A DNA stretch of 57,618 nucleotides from Methylophaga sp. (GTDB taxonomy: Bacteria; Pseudomonadota; Gammaproteobacteria; Nitrosococcales; Methylophagaceae). The position numbers and the translations under genes are program-made. The stretch is taken from NCBI GenBank assembly GCA_002733505.1, contig NVVW01000003.1, forward strand, positions 89,892-147,509, written 5' to 3'. Every line of letters starts with the position of its first letter. Within the stretch, counting starts at the first letter, position 1. Below are positions 19,197 through 28,260 of the stretch, piece by piece. The notes under the pieces were generated by a model. That model saw nothing but the letters and a program-made list of their open reading frames with translations. It did not search any database and was not told the origin of the DNA.

Positions 19197-20079
19197 GATT
19201 AAAACTGTTTTAGTGACAGGCAGTAACGGGCAACTCGGTCGATCATTAACAAAAATAGCAACACAGTATGAAAACTACGATATAACATTTGCTACGCGTG
19301 CGGATCTTGATCTCAGTGATGCAAAAAGTATCTGCCGATTTTTCCAACAACAACAGTTTGATCTTATTATTAATTGTGCGGCTTATACCGCCGTTGATAA
19401 AGCAGAATCTGAAACTGAACTGGCAGACCAAATAAATCATCTTGCCGTTCAACAATTGGCAGAAATTGCGGCACAGCAGCACAGTAAATTAATTCATATT
19501 TCAACGGATTATGTTTTTAACGGTCACCAGCATCGACCTTATGTTGAAACGGATGATGTTGCACCACAAGGTGTATACGGCTTAACAAAACTCAAGGGCG
19601 AACACGCTGTATTGAGAATAATGGCCAATAATGCCGTTATTATCAGAACCAGTTGGGTGTATTCTGAATTTGGTAATAATTTTGTAAAAACAATGTTGCG
19701 GTTAGCGGGTGACCGCGATTCACTCAAGGTGATTTTTGATCAGGTGGGCACACCGACTTATGCTACTGATCTAGCCCAAGCAATAATGACTATTGTACAA
19801 AGTGCCGCTTTTCAGCAAGAGTTCAGTAGTGATACCGTTCACTATAGTAATGAGGGTGTGTGTAGTTGGTATGATTTTGCCAAAACAATATTTGAATTAA
19901 GTGAAATAGCATGTGATGTTAGCCCCATCGAAACTAAAGATTACCCGACACCCGCGACTCGTCCTCATTATAGTTTATTAAATAAAGCTAAAATTAAACA
20001 AAGCTATAATTTAGCGATTCCGTATTGGAAAGAGTCATTACAGCAGTGTTTAAACGCCTTACAGGAAGAAGTTAAATGA
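19189..20079 (+). CDS. rfbD: dTDP-4-dehydrorhamnose reductase
   Basis: The 296-residue short-chain dehydrogenase performs the final NAD(P)H reduction to dTDP-L-rhamnose. It shows the glycine motif [12 protein letters not shown], the [10 protein letters not shown] segment with the catalytic Thr, and YGLTKLKGE with the Tyr-x3-Lys pair. The C-terminal [14 protein letters not shown] substrate part is present. It overlaps rfbC and rfbB, indicating coupled translation. Confidence 0.96.
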   Translation: MPEIKTVLVTGSNGQLGRSLTKIATQYENYDITFATRADLDLSDAKSICRFFQQQQFDLIINCAAYTAVDKAESETELADQINHLAVQQLAEIAAQQHSKLIHISTDYVFNGHQHRPYVETDDVAPQGVYGLTKLKGEHAVLRIMANNAVIIRTSWVYSEFGNNFVKTMLRLAGDRDSLKVIFDQVGTPTYATDLAQAIMTIVQSAAFQQEFSSDTVHYSNEGVCSWYDFAKTIFELSEIACDVSPIETKDYPTPATRPHYSLLNKAKIKQSYNLAIPYWKESLQQCLNALQEEVK

Positions 20080-21122
20080 AAACTATTTTAGTCACCGGCG
20101 GCGCAGGGTTTATCGGTTCAGCAGTAATTCGACAGCTGATTAATGAGACGGAACACCACGTTGTTAATGTCGATAAATTAACCTATGCGGGCAATTTAGA
20201 ATCATTACTTTCAGTCAGTAACAGTGATCGTTATCACTTTGAGAAAGTTGATATTTGTGATGCAAAAGAAATTAAACGGATCTATGAACAATATCAGCCC
20301 GATATTATTATGCATCTTGCCGCTGAATCTCATGTGGATCGCTCGATTGATGGCCCCGGTGAATTTATTCAAACCAATATCGTGGGCACCTATAATTTAT
20401 TAGAGCAGGCTCGACATTATTGGGTCGCACTCGAAGCAAACAAGAAGGCAAGTTTCCGATTTCATCATATTTCAACGGATGAAGTGTACGGTGACTTGGA
20501 AGGCACGGACGATTTATTTACCGAAACTACGCCGTATGCGCCCAGCTCGCCCTATTCAGCTAGTAAAGCCAGCTCGGATCATCTTGTTCGCTCCTGGCAG
20601 CGCACTTTTGGCTTGCCTACAATCATTACTAATTGCTCTAATAATTATGGACCTTTTCACTTTCCTGAAAAACTGATCCCATTAGTTATTTTAAATGCAC
20701 TGCAAGGTAAACCACTACCTGTTTACGGCAAAGGCAATCAAATAAGAGATTGGTTATTTGTTGAAGATCATGCACGTGCTTTGGTGCTTGTTGCTACAAC
20801 CGGCAAAATAGCTGAAACCTATAATATTGGCGGTCACAATGAAAAACAAAATATCGATGTGGTTAAAACGATCTGTGAATTGCTAGAAGAGTTGGCACCT
20901 AACAAACCAGCAGGGGTCGATAAATATCAAGATTTAATTACCTTCGTGACCGATCGTGCCGGCCATGATGTTAGATATGCCATAGATGCTAGTAAGATAG
21001 CAAAAGAACTTGATTGGATGCCGCAGGAGAGCTTTGAGACAGGTATTCGCAAGACAGTGCAATGGTATTTAGATAACCAAGCCTGGTGTCAGCATATAGA
21101 GGATGGTAGCTATCAAAATTAA
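20076..21122 (+). CDS. rfbB: dTDP-glucose 4,6-dehydratase
   Basis: The 348-residue extended short-chain dehydrogenase converts dTDP-glucose to dTDP-4-keto-6-deoxyglucose. It has [14 protein letters not shown] for NAD binding, [15 protein letters not shown], the STDEVYGDL triad region with Asp-Glu, [15 protein letters not shown] (Tyr-x3-Lys) and [18 protein letters not shown]. Length and motifs are normal. In the operon it stands last although it acts second. Its 3' end overlaps the next gene by 20 bp. Confidence 0.97.
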   Translation: MKTILVTGGAGFIGSAVIRQLINETEHHVVNVDKLTYAGNLESLLSVSNSDRYHFEKVDICDAKEIKRIYEQYQPDIIMHLAAESHVDRSIDGPGEFIQTNIVGTYNLLEQARHYWVALEANKKASFRFHHISTDEVYGDLEGTDDLFTETTPYAPSSPYSASKASSDHLVRSWQRTFGLPTIITNCSNNYGPFHFPEKLIPLVILNALQGKPLPVYGKGNQIRDWLFVEDHARALVLVATTGKIAETYNIGGHNEKQNIDVVKTICELLEELAPNKPAGVDKYQDLITFVTDRAGHDVRYAIDASKIAKELDWMPQESFETGIRKTVQWYLDNQAWCQHIEDGSYQN

Positions 21123-22593
21123 CATCAATGATTTGATGATAAGCAGCGGTGTGGGCTTTGGCACCAGTGGTGTCCGTGGATTGGTTGCGGATATGACAGA
21201 CGAGGTCTGCTTTGCTTATGTGACTGCTTTTTTGCAATATGTGCAACAACAAAACCTTATTGCTACAACTAAAAAAATAGCGCTAGCAGGCGATCTGCGT
21301 TCAAGCACGCCGCGAATAATGAATGCCGTAGCCGCGGCATGTGTAAGCATGGGTTTTGAAGCTATTAATGCGGGCAATATTCCATCACCAGCGGTTGCTT
21401 TATACGGTTTGAAACACTCAATACCTACCATTATGGTGACGGGTAGCCATATACCGGATAATAGAAATGGTATCAAGTTCAATACCCCATTAGGTGAGAT
21501 TTTAAAGCCTGACGAAGAGGGCATAAGAGCACAAGATGTGAGTGTGCCCGATGAATTATTTTTAGCATCAAGTCTTATTAGAATAGATTACCTAGCTGAA
21601 GAAACATTAGAAGCACAAACAGATTATATTCAGCGCTTTATTGATTTCTTACCCAAAAATTGTTTGCAAGCAAAGAATATTGGCTTATACGAACATTCAT
21701 CTGTTTCACGAGACTGTTTAAAAATTATTTTGCAACAGCTTGGGGCAACGGTAACATCATTAGCTCGAACCGATACATTTATGCCTGTTGATACTGAAGC
21801 GATCCGCCCTGAAGATATTGCTTTAGCCAAACAATGGAGTGAACAGTATAAATTTGACTGCATTATCTCAACGGATGGTGATGGTGATAGACCGCTGGTG
21901 AGTGATGAGAAAGGCAATTGGCTTAGAGGTGATATAGCAGGTATTTTATGTGCTAAATATCTGAGTGCAGAGTGTGTTGTTACACCCGTGAGTAGTAATT
22001 CAGCGGTAGAAAAAAGTGGCTATTTTGATGAGGTTGTTAGAACAAAAATAGGCTCACCTTATGTGATTGAAGCGATGCAAGTTCAAGCAAAAGAGAATGA
22101 TAAACGTGTTGTGGGTTATGAAGCCAACGGTGGTTTTTTGCAGCAAACACCACTTAAACAGGATGATAAAGTGTTATCTCCGTTACCTACACGCGATGCG
22201 GTTATTGTACCTTTAGCCATTATCTTATTGGCCAAGCAACAACAGTTAACAATTGCTGAATTACTGACGACTTTGCCCCAGCGTTATACCCACAGTGATA
22301 GAATTAAGAATTTTTCGACATTGTTAAGTCAACAAATTATTAGTAAACTGACAGCGGGTGACTTGGATGTGCAGAAAATGACAATTCAGTCTTATTTTAA
22401 TATGGCAGGCGAAGCTAAAAGTATAGATACAACGGATGGTTTAAGAATTACATTTAACAGTAATGATATAGTGCATTTGCGTCCATCGGGTAATGCGCCT
22501 GAACTTCGTTGCTATACTGAATCTGACAGTCAACAACGAGCTGAAGAATTAAATGTACAATCAATAGGCGTGCTTAGAAAATTTGCTATTTAA
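21103..22593 (+). CDS. Phosphohexomutase (phosphomannomutase/phosphoglucomutase family)
   Basis: The 496-residue protein has the alpha-D-phosphohexomutase order. It starts with [14 protein letters not shown], the active-site serine loop [15 protein letters not shown], the metal loop [11 protein letters not shown], a sugar-specificity loop near YEANGGFLQ, and the phosphate-binding loop [17 protein letters not shown]. It probably interconverts hexose 6- and 1-phosphates, feeding GDP-mannose or glucose-1-phosphate for rfbA and ugd. Which sugar is preferred cannot be read. The start at 21103 overlaps rfbB by 20 bp. An internal ATG at 21136 is the alternative. Confidence 0.9.
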   Translation: MVAIKININDLMISSGVGFGTSGVRGLVADMTDEVCFAYVTAFLQYVQQQNLIATTKKIALAGDLRSSTPRIMNAVAAACVSMGFEAINAGNIPSPAVALYGLKHSIPTIMVTGSHIPDNRNGIKFNTPLGEILKPDEEGIRAQDVSVPDELFLASSLIRIDYLAEETLEAQTDYIQRFIDFLPKNCLQAKNIGLYEHSSVSRDCLKIILQQLGATVTSLARTDTFMPVDTEAIRPEDIALAKQWSEQYKFDCIISTDGDGDRPLVSDEKGNWLRGDIAGILCAKYLSAECVVTPVSSNSAVEKSGYFDEVVRTKIGSPYVIEAMQVQAKENDKRVVGYEANGGFLQQTPLKQDDKVLSPLPTRDAVIVPLAIILLAKQQQLTIAELLTTLPQRYTHSDRIKNFSTLLSQQIISKLTAGDLDVQKMTIQSYFNMAGEAKSIDTTDGLRITFNSNDIVHLRPSGNAPELRCYTESDSQQRAEELNVQSIGVLRKFAI

Positions 22594-22621
22594 TCTGAAT
22601 TCTGTTTAAGGGAAACTGGCT

Positions 22622-22705
22622 TATACCCATAATCATTCAAACTGTGCACTTTTGCTCCTCCGTCACTCCGGTATGTTTTAAGCCGGAGTCTTGCTTATCC
22701 AGCAT
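22622..22705. repeat. Half copy F of the palindromic repeat
   Basis: Begins with TATACCCATAATCATTCAA and contains one inner hairpin (ACTCCGGTATG / AGCCGGAGTCTTG), then loses similarity near 22705. The right half and its terminal repeat are absent. It lies between the mutase gene and the regulator gene. Confidence 0.75.
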
Positions 22706-22746
22706 TCAGATTATTTAATTTCATCATGAGTTTATAAGGATATTTT

Positions 22747-23616
22747 ATGGGTATAAAATCACAGATATTGATTGTTGATGATGAATCAAGCAATATCGAT
22801 CTAATTGTTGACCTATTAGAGGGTCAAGATTACCAACTAAGCATGGCTGATAGTGGTATTGCTGCTTGGGAATTACTAACTAATGAACCCGATAAATTTG
22901 ATGTTATTTTATTAGATAAAGTGATGCCTGAAATGGATGGTGTAGAACTCACAAAAAAAATAATGCAACATGATGAACTACATTGCACCGTTATCTTGCA
23001 AACAGAGGGTGGTGAAGAGTTAGATGCTGGAGCGCAATATCACATCAGTAAACCTTTAGATAAAGCACTTTTAATAACGGTTGTAGACTCCGCAGTTAGA
23101 CATCAAATCAGCTATAAGCATAGAGTTAAAAATAGGATTGGTTTGGCCTTAATGAAAGAGGCAATATTTGAATTTAAAACAATTCATCAAGCTCATGCAT
23201 TAGCGTCGTTATTGAGCGAAAATTATCCTGAACCATACAAGGTTATTACCGGCTTAACTGAATTAATGGTAAACGCGGTAGAGCACGGTAATTTAGCGAT
23301 AAGTTATGAAGAAAAATCAATCTACCTTAGCCAAGGAGCGCTGAATCAAGAAATAGAGCGTAGGCTAATGCTAGCAAGGTACAAAGACCGTTATGCCACG
23401 GTACATTTTCAATTATCAGAATCTCTGATTGAGGTGACAATAGAAGATCAAGGGGATGGCTTTGATTGGGAACAGTATATGGAATTCGATTCGGCTAGAT
23501 TAATGGATCCAAATGGTAGGGGAATTGCGATTGCCAATAAACTAAGTTTTTGTGAGTTAGACTACAGAGAAGGAACGGGTAATAAAGTAGTGGCTAGATT
23601 AAATCTCAAAATGTAA
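22747..23616 (+). CDS. Response regulator with C-terminal RsbW-like ATPase domain
   Basis: The 289-residue protein starts with a receiver domain: acidic pocket VDDESS, phospho-acceptor Asp in VILLDKVMPEMDG, and the Lys in HISKPLD. Residues about 145-289 form a HATPase_c_2 domain like those of anti-sigma kinases: LTELMVNAVEHGNLAI (N box), VTIEDQGDGFDW (G1) and MDPNGRGIAIANKL (G2). Such receiver-kinase proteins act in partner switching, where the ATPase domain binds or phosphorylates STAS proteins. The WecG-STAS fusion at 11153 in the same locus is a candidate partner (inference). AAGGA precedes the ATG. Confidence 0.85.
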   Translation: MGIKSQILIVDDESSNIDLIVDLLEGQDYQLSMADSGIAAWELLTNEPDKFDVILLDKVMPEMDGVELTKKIMQHDELHCTVILQTEGGEELDAGAQYHISKPLDKALLITVVDSAVRHQISYKHRVKNRIGLALMKEAIFEFKTIHQAHALASLLSENYPEPYKVITGLTELMVNAVEHGNLAISYEEKSIYLSQGALNQEIERRLMLARYKDRYATVHFQLSESLIEVTIEDQGDGFDWEQYMEFDSARLMDPNGRGIAIANKLSFCELDYREGTGNKVVARLNLKM

Positions 23617-23657
23617 TAACGACTTGCGTTATTAGCGAATAGCGGTATTATATTAAT

Positions 23658-23940
23658 ATGATTAAAAGTTATTGCTAATAAACTTACTCAACAAGTGGCA
23701 GAAGGACAGCATCCAAAGCGGTTGCCAAGTACACTAAGAACACGCGCCTTGACGCGATTAATACAGTTGGATAATGCTACATGTCTTGATGATCTAAGAC
23801 TGCCTCCATCGAATCACTTAGAAAAATTAACAGGTGATAGAAAGACACAATACAGCATACACATTAACTAGCAATGGCGGTTATGTTTTGAGTTTGAAGA
23901 GGGCAATGCTTTTAAAGTAGAAATAATAGATTATCACTAG
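23658..23940 (+). pseudogene. higB: HigB-type toxin relic, frameshift and nonsense mutation
   Basis: The start reads MIKSY, then a one-base shift leads to ANKLTQQVAEGQHPKRLPS, RALTRLIQLDNATCLDDLRLPP, SNHLEKLTGDRKTQYSIHIN, a TAG stop and QWRLCFEFEEGNAFKVEIIDYH before the final stop. This is the complete HigB/RelE-like plasmid-maintenance killer sequence (GDRKxQYSI, QWRxxFxF, VEIxDYH). One CAG/AAG codon is replaced by TAG and the N terminus is out of frame. Both lesions lie in conserved parts, so the toxin should be dead. It directly precedes the intact antitoxin gene, in the usual HigB-HigA order. Confidence 0.88.
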
Positions 23941-23954
23941 GAGAAAAACCGACA

Positions 23955-24227
23955 ATGATTAATAACCCCTTTCACCCCGGTATCTTTTTACAAAAGATAC
24001 TGGATGAGATGAAGATCACACCTTATCGTTTGGCAAAAGATACTTTTATGCCTGCAACGAGAGTGGGTAATATTCTAAAAGGAAGGCGTTCAGTCACCCC
24101 TGATACAGCTATGAGGCTGGCTAAGTACTTTGGTTCTAGCCCGACGTATTGGTTGAATTTACAAATAAGTCATGATTTGAGTAAATGCCAGCCTGAGCAT
24201 ATTAATGATATTCACGCAGTGGCATAA
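23955..24227 (+). CDS. higA: HigA-family antitoxin (HTH)
   Basis: The 90-residue protein has the VapI/HigA form: PFHPGIFLQKILDEMKITPYRLAKD, followed by the HTH recognition part (MPATRVGNILKGRRSVTPDTAMRLAKYFG) and SPTYWLNLQISHDLSKC. It has no visible damage. HigA normally binds the HigB toxin and represses the operon promoter. Here the toxin gene is broken, so HigA is an orphan that may persist as a repressor or as protection against related toxins. A ribosome-binding site AGGAG lies ten bases upstream. Confidence 0.93.
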   Translation: MINNPFHPGIFLQKILDEMKITPYRLAKDTFMPATRVGNILKGRRSVTPDTAMRLAKYFGSSPTYWLNLQISHDLSKCQPEHINDIHAVA

Positions 24228-24266
24228 GCTGAATTACTTCCATTTACAATGTACATTGTAGACAAT

Positions 24267-24299
24267 AAAAAGCCCTAACATAAAATGCTAGGGCTTTTT
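24267..24299. terminator. Bidirectional terminator, probably the original tRNA-Thr terminator
   Basis: AAAAAGCCCTA and TAGGGCTTTTT arms flank an 11-base loop, giving a hairpin with U runs on both strands. It ends seven bases from the duplicated tRNA 3' end at 24306. Before the element inserted, it would have stood directly behind the tRNA-Thr gene (minus strand). It also serves higA on the plus strand. A perfect 16-bp palindrome (TACAATGTACATTGTA, 24245-24260) lies just upstream. Confidence 0.8.
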
Positions 24300-24305
24300 C
24301 ATATC

Positions 24306-24351
24306 TGGAGCCGGAGATAGGACTTGAACCTACGACCCTCTGATTACAAAT
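24306..24351. repeat. attL: duplicated 3' part of tRNA-Thr
   Basis: These 46 bases are identical to 28465-28510, the 3' half of the tRNA-Thr gene including the CCA end. The sequence then diverges, so this is not a tRNA gene but the distal attachment site of the integrated element. Confidence 0.93.
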
Positions 24352-24483
24352 TACACGGACTACGGTTTTATTGACCTCGCATAAATAAACGTTTTAACCA
24401 CCAAAACCCTATATACACCAACGCTTAACAATCTACTTCTTTATCTATTCAGGTAACTGGAATATACTATAAATCACTGACAA

Positions 24484-24505
24484 ACCTTACCCCGACCTTA
24501 CCCCG
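24484..24505. repeat. Tandem 11-bp repeats near left end of the element
   Basis: ACCTTACCCCG occurs twice in tandem directly before the integrase gene (the start ATG is at 24514). The same pair, with one base changed, is found at 28376-28397 near the right end in the same orientation. Arm-type binding sites for the integrase or excisionase are a plausible role (inference). Confidence 0.6.
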
Positions 24506-24513
24506 AGATTGAT

Positions 24514-25710
24514 ATGGCTAAGAAAGTGCTTCACTTCACACAGGCAAGAATTAAAGCGTTACCTACTCCTGATACAGGCAGGGTTGAATATTACGACGAT
24601 GAAGAAAAACGTCTGATGTGCCGTGTTAGCAGTACGGGAAACAAAACTTATAACGTGGTGAAGTGGGCTGAGGGTAAGGTTCAACGGGTTACGATTGGCA
24701 ATGCTGGCGATGTGACAACAACCGAAGCGCGGAAGAAAGCACAGGAAATAGTATCTAAAATCAATTCAGGAGCAAGCCCCACCGCAGAGAAGCGTAAAAA
24801 AGAAGCAGAGAAAACGACATTATCCGAATGCCTTGAACAGTACCTTGCAAGTCGAAGTCTTAAAGATAATACGATTAAAGATTACCGCTATAAGGTTCAC
24901 CATGATTTAGCTGAATGGGCTGATAAGCCTGTAGTTAAAATCACAGAAGCTATGGTGATGAAAAAGCAGAAGCAACTTACCCAAACAGGTAAGACGGTAG
25001 CTAATGCCAGTATGAGAGTATTACGGGCAGTGATGAATTATGCCGCTGCTGTTGGTATGATTGAAAATAATCCTGTTGGCGTATTAAGTCGTACTCGTGT
25101 TTGGCATAAGAACAAAAGGCGTGATCGCATTATTCCTGCTGAACAATTACAAGCATGGCATAAAGCCGTTGAAGCGTTACAGAACCAGAAAGCAAAAGCC
25201 TACTTCCTGATGCTGTTGTATATGGGCTTCCGAAGTAGCGAAGCATTAACGCTTGAATGGTCTAACGTGAATATGAAAGAAAAGACCATAACGGCACTAG
25301 ACACTAAAAATCACAGTGACCATACCCTGCCTATACCAATGGCGCTGTTTCCACATGTTAAGAGTTTACATAAACTTACAGGCGGTTATAGATGGGTGTT
25401 TGCTGGCGAAGATCCTATTAAGGCTATGACGGTACCAAAAAAACAAATCACAGCTATTATCAATGAAACAGGTATAGAATTTAGTAGCCATGATTTAAGG
25501 CGAACCTTTGCAACGATTGGTGAGGCTGTAGGTGTGCCATTAAGCATGATTAAACGCATGATGAACCATGTAACAACTGATGATATGACCACCAGCTACA
25601 TATCGACCGAAGCAGATACGCTACGCGTGGCAATCAACAAAGTAGCGGATTACATTCAGGCCAGAGTGACACAGAAAGATAATATAATTCATCTAATGAA
25701 CAGTAAATAA
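24514..25710 (+). CDS. int: Tyrosine-recombinase integrase
   Basis: The 398-residue protein has an N-terminal arm-binding DUF4102-like domain (about 1-95), a core-binding SAM-like domain (about 105-190, KTTLSECLEQYLASRSL) and a C-terminal catalytic domain. The catalytic residues appear in MGFRSSEALTLEW (Arg), SHDLRRTFATIG (His-x-x-Arg), MMNHVTTDDMTTSYIS (His/Asn region and nucleophile Tyr). Such P4-type integrases insert elements into the 3' ends of tRNA genes, in agreement with the repeats at 24306 and 28465. The gene lies next to the left attachment site, reading inwards. Full length, so the element may still be mobile. Confidence 0.95.
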   Translation: MAKKVLHFTQARIKALPTPDTGRVEYYDDEEKRLMCRVSSTGNKTYNVVKWAEGKVQRVTIGNAGDVTTTEARKKAQEIVSKINSGASPTAEKRKKEAEKTTLSECLEQYLASRSLKDNTIKDYRYKVHHDLAEWADKPVVKITEAMVMKKQKQLTQTGKTVANASMRVLRAVMNYAAAVGMIENNPVGVLSRTRVWHKNKRRDRIIPAEQLQAWHKAVEALQNQKAKAYFLMLLYMGFRSSEALTLEWSNVNMKEKTITALDTKNHSDHTLPIPMALFPHVKSLHKLTGGYRWVFAGEDPIKAMTVPKKQITAIINETGIEFSSHDLRRTFATIGEAVGVPLSMIKRMMNHVTTDDMTTSYISTEADTLRVAINKVADYIQARVTQKDNIIHLMNSK

Positions 25711-26124
25711 GAATTGCCACTCAAGACCCAACAAATAAAACAGTAAAGCCTTAAAGGTCAATTTAAGACGTTTTTCCTTAAAACCCTGTCAAGGGTACAT
25801 GGAGAAGCCCATAGTAACGCGTTACTGGTTGTGGGCGCATTTAGGGCACTTTTGTGCGCTTATCTAAAGGGTTCTAATTAGATATCATGTTTTTTGTTTT
25901 CACGGCCAATATTTTTCCATAAACCCGTAGCCCGCGCCACTATTAGTCTTACGCGGCAACAACCTAAAGTTATCCACAGTTTCTACACGGTTTTTAGCCA
26001 TAGGATATTTCCAAAGCACATCATCTTGTGGTTCACTAGCTGTGAAACCACTACAGCTTGTGGCTTAAGAAGCGTTAAGTGAGTTTTAGCGTATCAGTAT
26101 TAATGACTTGATAGAGGTAAAAGA
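25711..26124. other. Gene-free region with possible replication origin
   Basis: No supported gene in 414 bp. It contains a perfect DnaA-box sequence TTATCCACA (25970-25978) and a near-perfect hairpin (GTGGTTCAC / GTGAAACCAC, 26028-26051) followed by a second CTTGTGG. A stem-loop upstream of an operon with an HUH-type protein could be its nicking site. AT-rich sequence and the alpA promoter must also be here. All roles are inferred. Confidence 0.45.
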
Positions 26125-26325
26125 ATGACAGAACAACAAAACTTAATTACGCCCGTACAGGCCGCTGAATATTTAGGCGTGTCAGTTAGGACGTTGAACA
26201 AATGGAGAAGTGACGGTTCAGTGAAGATTCCATTTAAACGCGTCGGCAGAGCGTGTCGATATTCAGTAACCGAACTTGATAGTTATTTATCACAAAATAG
26301 CTTTAACAGCATGACGGGAAATTAG
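26125..26325 (+). CDS. AlpA-like HTH regulator/excisionase
   Basis: The 66-residue protein is a winged HTH of the MerR/excisionase type (ITPVQAAEYLGVSVRTLNKWRSDG, IPFKRVGRACRYSVTELDSYLSQ). AlpA relatives activate integrase or excision in P4-like and PICI elements. It lies downstream of the integrase and the gene-free region, with GAGGT as ribosome-binding site eight bases before the ATG. It is followed by a likely terminator at 26349. Confidence 0.88.
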   Translation: MTEQQNLITPVQAAEYLGVSVRTLNKWRSDGSVKIPFKRVGRACRYSVTELDSYLSQNSFNSMTGN

Positions 26326-26348
26326 TCATGATATTTTTTAATAAAAAA

Positions 26349-26380
26349 GCCACTTGGAATTAATCCCAAGCGGCCTTATT
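26349..26380 (+). terminator. Probable terminator after the alpA-like gene
   Basis: GCCACTTGG and CCAAGCGGC pair with a single A-C mismatch around an 8-base loop, flanked by an A run and CTTATTT. It lies 24 bases after the stop codon. Confidence 0.5.
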
Positions 26381-26417
26381 TAACATTTTTGGAAGTATAA
26401 AACTTCACATCTCCATT

Positions 26418-26453
26418 TTACTTAGTCTTACTTTCGACGGAAGGACTAAGTAA
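26418..26453. promoter_or_regulatory. Inverted repeat before the replication operon
   Basis: TTACTTAGTC and GACTAAGTAA are perfect 10-bp arms around 16 bases. It lies about 100 bp before the HTH gene at 26552, in the likely promoter region. It could be an operator for the AlpA-like or HTH protein. Function is inferred. Confidence 0.45.
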
Positions 26454-26551
26454 ATAGATATTAAACCATAAGGTTAGATTATAGCAACAAGTAATCTAAA
26501 AACTTAGGTGAGGTTTTATGCTTCCTCTTTATACCAAAGAGGTAAAGCAAG

Positions 26552-26824
26552 ATGAACAATCCAAACATTGATAACCAAGCTCTAGACGCTAAATATTCAA
26601 GCGCATCTGGCGACCGTATGGCGTTATTAAAACACCTTAACGAAAAGCGAGTGACCACACTCCAAGCCCGTGAAGAATTGGGCGTTATGTCCCCAGCGCC
26701 GCGTATTTTAGAATTAAGGCGCATGGGGCACAATATCATCACGCATCGACGATATGAGCGGGATATTACAGGCCGGAATCACTATCAAGCTGAATATGAG
26801 TTGATAGCTGGGGGTGCAAGCTAA
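26552..26824 (+). CDS. Phage/plasmid HTH-domain protein
   Basis: The 90-residue protein contains a small winged HTH of the type found in phage and satellite replication regions (GDRMALLKHLNEKRVTTLQAREELGVMSPAPRILELRRMGHNIITHRR). The I-x-x-LR-x-x-GHNI segment is typical of that family. It probably binds DNA and may control the genes behind it. The ribosome-binding site AGAGG is part of a 7-bp hairpin (26524-26542, CCTCTTT/AAAGAGG), which could limit translation. It is coupled by TAATG to the next small gene. Confidence 0.78.
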   Translation: MNNPNIDNQALDAKYSSASGDRMALLKHLNEKRVTTLQAREELGVMSPAPRILELRRMGHNIITHRRYERDITGRNHYQAEYELIAGGAS

Positions 26825-26994
26825 TGTCTATATCATTGACGCAACTACAAGCCCTACAATTACGATTATATGAGCTGGCGGCTCGTTACCCAATAATGGG
26901 AGTAACTGTCGATAGCGTGGCACTCATGCGGCCTGATGAACTGATAGGAAACTATAACTTTCTTTCACGACATCATGCCAAAAATGAGGCGTAA
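26824..26994 (+). CDS. Small translationally coupled protein, 56 aa
   Basis: An ORF of 56 codons starts in the TAATG overlap with the upstream gene and ends three bases before the Gp2-like gene. The product begins MSISLTQLQALQLRLYELAARYP and ends FLSRHHAKNEA. It is amphipathic and has no membrane segment. The position between two coupled genes in the same strand supports real translation. I do not recognise the family. A partner or regulator of the replication protein is possible. Confidence 0.6.
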   Translation: MSISLTQLQALQLRLYELAARYPIMGVTVDSVALMRPDELIGNYNFLSRHHAKNEA

Positions 26995-26997
26995 TTT

Positions 26998-27777
26998 ATG
27001 CGAGAAATTGCCCAAAATATCGAGGGCGGTTTTGACATAGCGGTTTTGACACAAAAAAGAACAGGTGAGGCCTTGATGGATAAGGCTTTACCTTTTCCTG
27101 AAACGGTATTAAAAGGCGGGTTATTAATAATATCTAAAGAAGAAAGTAATAAATATACACCTTCACAAGATACGGCAATACAAAGCAGGTCAAAGAAAAC
27201 AACGCGAACCAATAACAGAAAGCGGATTATTTTCGATGACACCTTTTTGCACAACGGAAAAACTTACCAAGTCAATTCTTCTAAGTCGGGGCTATATGTT
27301 GAAATCTTAACGAAGATTATTGAACAATTTGAAATAGCTCAAGCTAAATGGAAGCGTGTATTTGTATTGAGGTTTGATCTACATACGCACCGCTTCACAG
27401 AGGATAACAAACTGATAACGGCATTTAGAAAACGATTATTTCAAAAGCTAAAACGGGTTTATGGTTTTAAAGAAATTGGCTTTTGTTGGGTACGAGAACA
27501 AGAACGGGCAAAAACGCAGCACTATCATTTTGTTCTATTTCTTGATGGTCGATTGATACGACATTCAAGCAAGATAAGCGGCATGGTTAAAGCCGCATGG
27601 GAAGATCCTACAGGCACATTCACAGTATGGTACGTTAAAAGGCCATTCTACTTCACCAATAGCGAGGACATCATACAAAAGGCAATCTATCGAGTATCTT
27701 ACTTAGCGAAACCGCGAGGTAAGGGCTACCGACCAGCCCAAACCAAAGATTATCAATGCTCACGAATGAAAGCATAA
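26998..27777 (+). CDS. Inovirus Gp2-like HUH replication protein (YagK/YfjJ domain)
   Basis: The 259-residue protein has a poorly conserved first 100 residues. The C-terminal domain (VFVLRFDLHTHRF, LKRVYGFKEIGFCWVREQE, QHYHFVLFLDGRL, AIYRVSYLAKPRGKG) fits the inovirus Gp2/YagK-YfjJ family. H175-Y-H177 is a possible HUH metal motif, and Y235-x-x-K238 a possible nicking motif of rolling-circle initiators. In filamentous phages Gp2 nicks the origin. Here the protein may replicate the excised element. The HUH reading is from motifs only. Reads directly after the 56-aa ORF and 19 bp before the TerS-like gene. Confidence 0.82.
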   Translation: MREIAQNIEGGFDIAVLTQKRTGEALMDKALPFPETVLKGGLLIISKEESNKYTPSQDTAIQSRSKKTTRTNNRKRIIFDDTFLHNGKTYQVNSSKSGLYVEILTKIIEQFEIAQAKWKRVFVLRFDLHTHRFTEDNKLITAFRKRLFQKLKRVYGFKEIGFCWVREQERAKTQHYHFVLFLDGRLIRHSSKISGMVKAAWEDPTGTFTVWYVKRPFYFTNSEDIIQKAIYRVSYLAKPRGKGYRPAQTKDYQCSRMKA

Positions 27778-27796
27778 ATAATTAGAGGTACATAGT

Positions 27797-28201
27797 ATGG
27801 CGAAAATATCACGAGAACAATGGGATCTGGCACGAGCATTATTTGAAGCTGGAAAAAGTTTAAGCGTGATTGTTGCTGAAACAGAAATAGCTAAAAGCAC
27901 ATTATCAGAGAAAGCAAAAAAGCATGAATGGGAAAAAGGGCTTAACGAACAGCTAATACTTGATGATGTAAGGGTTCAACTAGAAAAAGCGAACCTGAAC
28001 GACCTACAAGCTAAAATCCACGTAAAAGAAGTTGAAAAGCTACTATCTAATCAAATGATGGTTAGAACGCTATCACGGGCAAATATGAGCGGTATTGGTG
28101 AAAAACTTCTTTCACCTGAAGATATGACGATTAACGATCATAAAATAATTCAAGACACCATCAACACTGCAAGTTTAACGTTAGGCGTGAATCAACGGTA
28201 A
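27797..28201 (+). CDS. TerS-like HTH protein
   Basis: The 134-residue protein begins with an HTH (ISREQWDLARALFEAGKSLSVIVAETEIAKSTLSEKAKKHEWEKG) of the type common in phage terminase small subunits. A long helical region follows (about 55-105), then a C-terminal part (SPEDMTINDHKIIQDTINTASLTLGV) like the region where TerS oligomerises or meets TerL. No TerL is encoded here. In phage-inducible islands a lone TerS redirects packaging to the island. That role is inferred, and a simple regulator is the alternative. Ribosome-binding site AGAGGT. Confidence 0.7.
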   Translation: MAKISREQWDLARALFEAGKSLSVIVAETEIAKSTLSEKAKKHEWEKGLNEQLILDDVRVQLEKANLNDLQAKIHVKEVEKLLSNQMMVRTLSRANMSGIGEKLLSPEDMTINDHKIIQDTINTASLTLGVNQR

Positions 28202-28206
28202 GAAGT

Positions 28207-28260
28207 ATGAACGTTAAAGAACATTTAAAACAAGTGATTAGCATTATAAGTGGTCAGTAA
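28207..28260 (+). CDS. Very short ORF after the TerS-like gene (17 aa)
   Basis: MNVKEHLKQVISIISGQ is encoded five bases after the TerS-like gene. It may be the truncated start of a further element gene, as nothing else is coded between here and the right end. No independent support. Confidence 0.2.
   Translation: MNVKEHLKQVISIISGQ

Noticed and set aside
24306..24351. Second tRNA-Thr gene
   Set aside because: Only the 3' 46 bases are present. The 5' half including the D arm is missing, so this is an attachment site.
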